This document shows, one piece after another, positions 13,263 through 15,759 of a stretch of 15,759 nt of DNA. The notes under the pieces were generated by a model. The model was not told the DNA's origin and ran no database searches. It saw nothing but the letters and a program-made list of their open reading frames with translations. The translations under genes and the position numbers were made by a program. Positions within the stretch are counted from its first letter, which is position 1. Every line of letters starts with the position of its first letter. This DNA comes from an uncultured Clostridia bacterium (GTDB lineage Bacteria > Bacillota > Clostridia > Oscillospirales > Acutalibacteraceae), in the NCBI GenBank assembly GCA_946186535.1, contig CAMHNT010000015.1, positions 1 to 15,759 on the forward strand. The letters run 5' to 3'.

Positions 13263-14297
13263 TTATGATTCAACCGAAAGTGTATTTCTCCTCAGCTGAC
13301 CGCAGGACGCATTGATATCCGAGCCGAGTGTGCGGCGGACAGTTGCGGTGATCCCCGATCTTCCGAGAATATTTATGAAGGCTTTCTGCCTTTCGATTTT
13401 ACTTTTTATATAGCCTGTGCCCTCGACCGAATTGACCGGTATGAGGTTTACGTGACACAGCATTCCCTTAAGACGCTTCGCAAGCTCCCTTGCACATTCG
13501 TCCGTATCGTTAACGCCGCTTATCATCGCATATTCAAACGATATCCTCCGCCCCGTCGCATTCGCATAGTGACGGCAGGCTTTCAGAAGCTCCTCAACGG
13601 GATATCTTTTGTTGACAGGCATTGTCCGGCTCCTTATTTCATTGTTCGGCGCATGGAGTGAAACCGAAAGAGTGAGCTGAAAATTCTCCTTTTCGAGATC
13701 ATATATTCTGTCGACCAGTCCGCACGTTGAAAGGGAAATATGGCGCATACCTATATTAAGTCCCTCATCAGCCGAAACAAGCTTCAGAAATTTAACCACG
13801 TTGTCGTAATTGTCAAGCGGCTCGCCCATACCCATAAGAACGATATTGGAAATTCTGATATCCAGATCGTTCTGAGCCGACTGGATCTGGGACAGCATTT
13901 CCGAAGGGGTAAGATTTCTTGAAAATCCGCTCTTGCCAGTTGCACAGAATGTACATCCCATTTTACAGCCGACCTGAGTTGAAATACAGATCGTATATCC
14001 ATGGTGATAATTCATAACAACGCTTTCGACAAATTCGCCGTCATTGAATCTAAATAAATACTTAACTGTTTTATCATAAACCGAAACGAGTTTTTTTTCA
14101 ATGTTTGCAACAGAGATGTAATAAGTATTACTAAGATTGTTACGCAATTCCTTTGAAAGGTCCGTCATTTCGTCGAAGGTCTTCACACCGAGCGTGAGCC
14201 ACTTAAAAACCTGCTTCGCCCTGAATTTTGGAAGCGACAGTTCGTTTTTGAATTCTTCCTCAAGCTCGGTTAACGAATATGATTTTATATCCTTCAC
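13263..14297 (-). CDS. rlmN: 23S rRNA/tRNA adenine-C2 methyltransferase RlmN
   Basis: A 344-residue radical-SAM enzyme that methylates C2 of A2503 in 23S rRNA (and A37 of some tRNAs) through a cysteine-bound methylene intermediate. The radical-SAM cluster motif is Cys111-x3-Cys115-x2-Cys118 ('GCKMGCTFCATG'). The second catalytic Cys is Cys332 ('INASCGQLR'), and Glu91 ('ESVVM') is the conserved base. 'GMGEPLDNYDNV' and 'SLHAPNNEIR' are family landmarks; the other key Cys expected to form the mC adduct is Cys332. The start codon is GTG at 14297. Its ribosome site AGAGGTGA overlaps the stop of rsmB, with only 4 bases between the genes, so translation is likely coupled. Cfr resistance enzymes are related, but the sequence and context say RlmN. 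Confidence 0.97.
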   Translation of the reverse strand: MKDIKSYSLTELEEEFKNELSLPKFRAKQVFKWLTLGVKTFDEMTDLSKELRNNLSNTYYISVANIEKKLVSVYDKTVKYLFRFNDGEFVESVVMNYHHGYTICISTQVGCKMGCTFCATGKSGFSRNLTPSEMLSQIQSAQNDLDIRISNIVLMGMGEPLDNYDNVVKFLKLVSADEGLNIGMRHISLSTCGLVDRIYDLEKENFQLTLSVSLHAPNNEIRSRTMPVNKRYPVEELLKACRHYANATGRRISFEYAMISGVNDTDECARELAKRLKGMLCHVNLIPVNSVEGTGYIKSKIERQKAFINILGRSGITATVRRTLGSDINASCGQLRRNTLSVES

Positions 14298-14301
14298 GGT
14301 C

Positions 14302-15630
14302 TCACCTCTTTTTCATAACACTTATAAAAAATCCGTCGGTATTGTTGGTCTGAGGAAACAGCGTAAGCTGATTTTCAGGCTCGTCTATCGTGCGACTTAT
14401 GCCGGGCGGCAGAACGATAGGATACGGCTCGAACTCCGGGTGATTATCGAGAAATTTATCGGCAACGCCGCCGTTTTCCGCCCTGTGAAGCGTACAGGTT
14501 GAATAAACTAGTATACCGCCGCTTTTCAGATATTTCGCCGAATTCTCAAGTATCCTGTACTGGATATCCGGAAGCGAATCCGCTCCTGTGTCTGTCTTGT
14601 ACCTTATCTCGGGCTTTCTCCTGAGAATTCCGAGTCCCGAACACGGAACGTCGCAAAGTATCCTGTCGGACATTTCCAGAGACTCATCGCTCAGAGCGTC
14701 CCTCTTTCCGACCTCTATATTATCAATGCCAAGCCGTCTGGCACTGCTTTTTATCAGTTTTAATTTATGTTCGTGAATGTCATAGCAATTCACCTTTCCG
14801 ACGCCGCCCAGACGTTCGGCTATATTGAAAGCCTTGCCGCCGGGAGCGGAACAGACATCGGATATCACATCGCCCTTTTGCGGCGAAAGCATTTCACAGC
14901 AGATCTGCGAGGACAGATCCTGGATATGTAAAAATCCCTCTTTAAAAGCTTTAAGCTCCGATACCGATCCTGAATATTTCAGTTTCACCGCCGTATCGAG
15001 ACACTCAACGCTCTCCGCCGAAACTCCCTCATTTTCAAGCTTTTCCATAAGCTGTTCACGGGATATTTTAAGAGTGTTGACCTTGGCGTAAATCGGAGGT
15101 CTTCCCGAAAGGCTTTCAAGAATCTTTTCGGCAGTCTCCGCCGAGTAGTCCGATATCCAGAGAGAAACAATATCTTCGGGACAGGAGTATTTAACCGAAA
15201 GATATTTTTTCATGTCGCTCTTGTCGGGGAGCGGAAAACGTTCCTCCGATCGTGATACGCTTCTGAGCAGTCCGTTCACGAAACCGCTTGAATGATATAG
15301 CTTTTCTTTTTTGCATATCTTCACAGCCTCGTTGACAGCCGCCGAATCGGGAACCTTGTCCATGAAAACCATCTGATAAATTCCCATTCGCAGAATTATG
15401 AGAGTTTTCGTCTCGATCTTTTTCAGACGTACTGACGAAAACGTACGGATTATATAATCAAGCGAGAGTTTCTTCTCGAGAACTCCGTAGAACAGCATTG
15501 AAGCAAACGCTGAATTTCTCGGATCCAGATCCGAATTTTTCAGAAATGAGTCAAGAGTAAGATTCGAATATGAATTTTCGCTCTCAACCTTGCATAACGC
15601 CTTAAAGGCTAAATATCTGGGATTTTGCAT
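14302..15630 (-). CDS. rsmB: 16S rRNA m5C967 methyltransferase RsmB
   Basis: A 442-residue methyltransferase that modifies C967 of 16S rRNA. The N-terminal NusB-like RNA-binding domain spans about 1-130 ('YGVLEKKLSLDYII', 'AVNEAVKICKK', 'GFVNGLLRSV'). The Rossmann domain follows, with the SAM motif 'DVCSAPGGKA' (258-267), motif IV 'DVPCSGLG' (327-334, Cys330) and motif VI 'YSTCTL' (376-381), where Cys379 is the nucleophile. The end, 'TDGFFISVMKK', is typical of the family. The ATG has GGAG 9 bases upstream. It is the first gene of the operon inside the window; in B. subtilis def and fmt precede it, but here about 130 bases without a gene and a repeat precede it. A weak promoter (TTGCTC 15673-15678, TATCTT 15651-15656, minus strand) may start the operon. 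Confidence 0.96.
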   Translation of the reverse strand: MQNPRYLAFKALCKVESENSYSNLTLDSFLKNSDLDPRNSAFASMLFYGVLEKKLSLDYIIRTFSSVRLKKIETKTLIILRMGIYQMVFMDKVPDSAAVNEAVKICKKEKLYHSSGFVNGLLRSVSRSEERFPLPDKSDMKKYLSVKYSCPEDIVSLWISDYSAETAEKILESLSGRPPIYAKVNTLKISREQLMEKLENEGVSAESVECLDTAVKLKYSGSVSELKAFKEGFLHIQDLSSQICCEMLSPQKGDVISDVCSAPGGKAFNIAERLGGVGKVNCYDIHEHKLKLIKSSARRLGIDNIEVGKRDALSDESLEMSDRILCDVPCSGLGILRRKPEIRYKTDTGADSLPDIQYRILENSAKYLKSGGILVYSTCTLHRAENGGVADKFLDNHPEFEPYPIVLPPGISRTIDEPENQLTLFPQTNNTDGFFISVMKKR

Positions 15631-15713
15631 TTTTTACTCCTGTCTAACGAAAGATAGCTTTAATCTATAAATGAGCAAATTTGAAAATTGCATAAAGAAG
15701 TTTTAATAGGACA

Positions 15714-15759
15714 GTTAAAGTTTTTGTCCAGCTTTTTTCAAAAAGTACCCCAAGGGCAC
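15714..15759 (-). repeat. Interspersed repeat, copy 3 (cut by window edge)
   Basis: Read on the minus strand it contains GAAAAAAGCTGG, one or two bases, then CAAAAACTTTAAC, nearly identical to the third hairpin and following segment of copy 1. Its left arm is less well paired than in the other copies. The first hairpin lies beyond the edge. Confidence 0.65.

Overview
The window looks like chromosome from a low-to-moderate GC Gram-positive anaerobe of the class Clostridia, most like the Ruminococcus/Oscillospiraceae group. This rests on protein flavour, strong AGGAGG-type ribosome binding sites, a HrcA/CIRCE-controlled groESL operon, a PASTA-domain kinase, and a gene order that matches the Bacillus subtilis rsmB-rlmN-prpC-prkC-rsgA-thiN-spoVM cluster. 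A 30-residue SpoVM-like peptide gene at 8413-8505 points to an endospore-forming ancestry. No tRNA, rRNA, CRISPR array, insertion sequence or phage gene is visible.

Left part (1-4150): an AT-rich start holds two small cysteine-containing proteins of unknown function (a 64-residue metal-binding-like protein and a membrane-anchored zinc ribbon). A monocistronic Uma2-family nuclease-like gene follows, with a textbook promoter and terminator. On the minus strand a PduL-type phosphotransacylase is translationally coupled to an exported DUF4097-like beta protein. Divergent from these, a family-4 [4Fe-4S] uracil-DNA glycosylase is followed by a small membrane protein, with stacked hairpins and terminators downstream.

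Middle part (4150-8400): groES-groEL lie on the minus strand with a perfect CIRCE operator next to a sigma-A-like promoter and a strong terminator. Divergent from groES is a MutS-like ATPase that has the MutS core and ATPase but neither the mismatch-recognition nor the Smr domain. It carries Asn-Glu at Walker B, and a 16-bp palindrome sits in its promoter. Two copies of a roughly 100-bp multi-hairpin repeat lie in the two convergent intergenic regions, and part of a third copy is at the right edge.

Right part (8400-15650, all minus strand): rsmB, rlmN, prpC, prkC, rsgA and thiN form a tightly packed operon with overlapping or nearly overlapping genes. It combines ribosome maturation and rRNA methylation with a Ser/Thr kinase-phosphatase pair and thiamine pyrophosphate synthesis. 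Compared with B. subtilis, rpe is absent between rsgA and thiN. Downstream is a two-gene mini-operon: a new 47-residue membrane protein and the SpoVM-like peptide, closed by a GAAA-tetraloop terminator. These two genes are easy to miss because they are so short.
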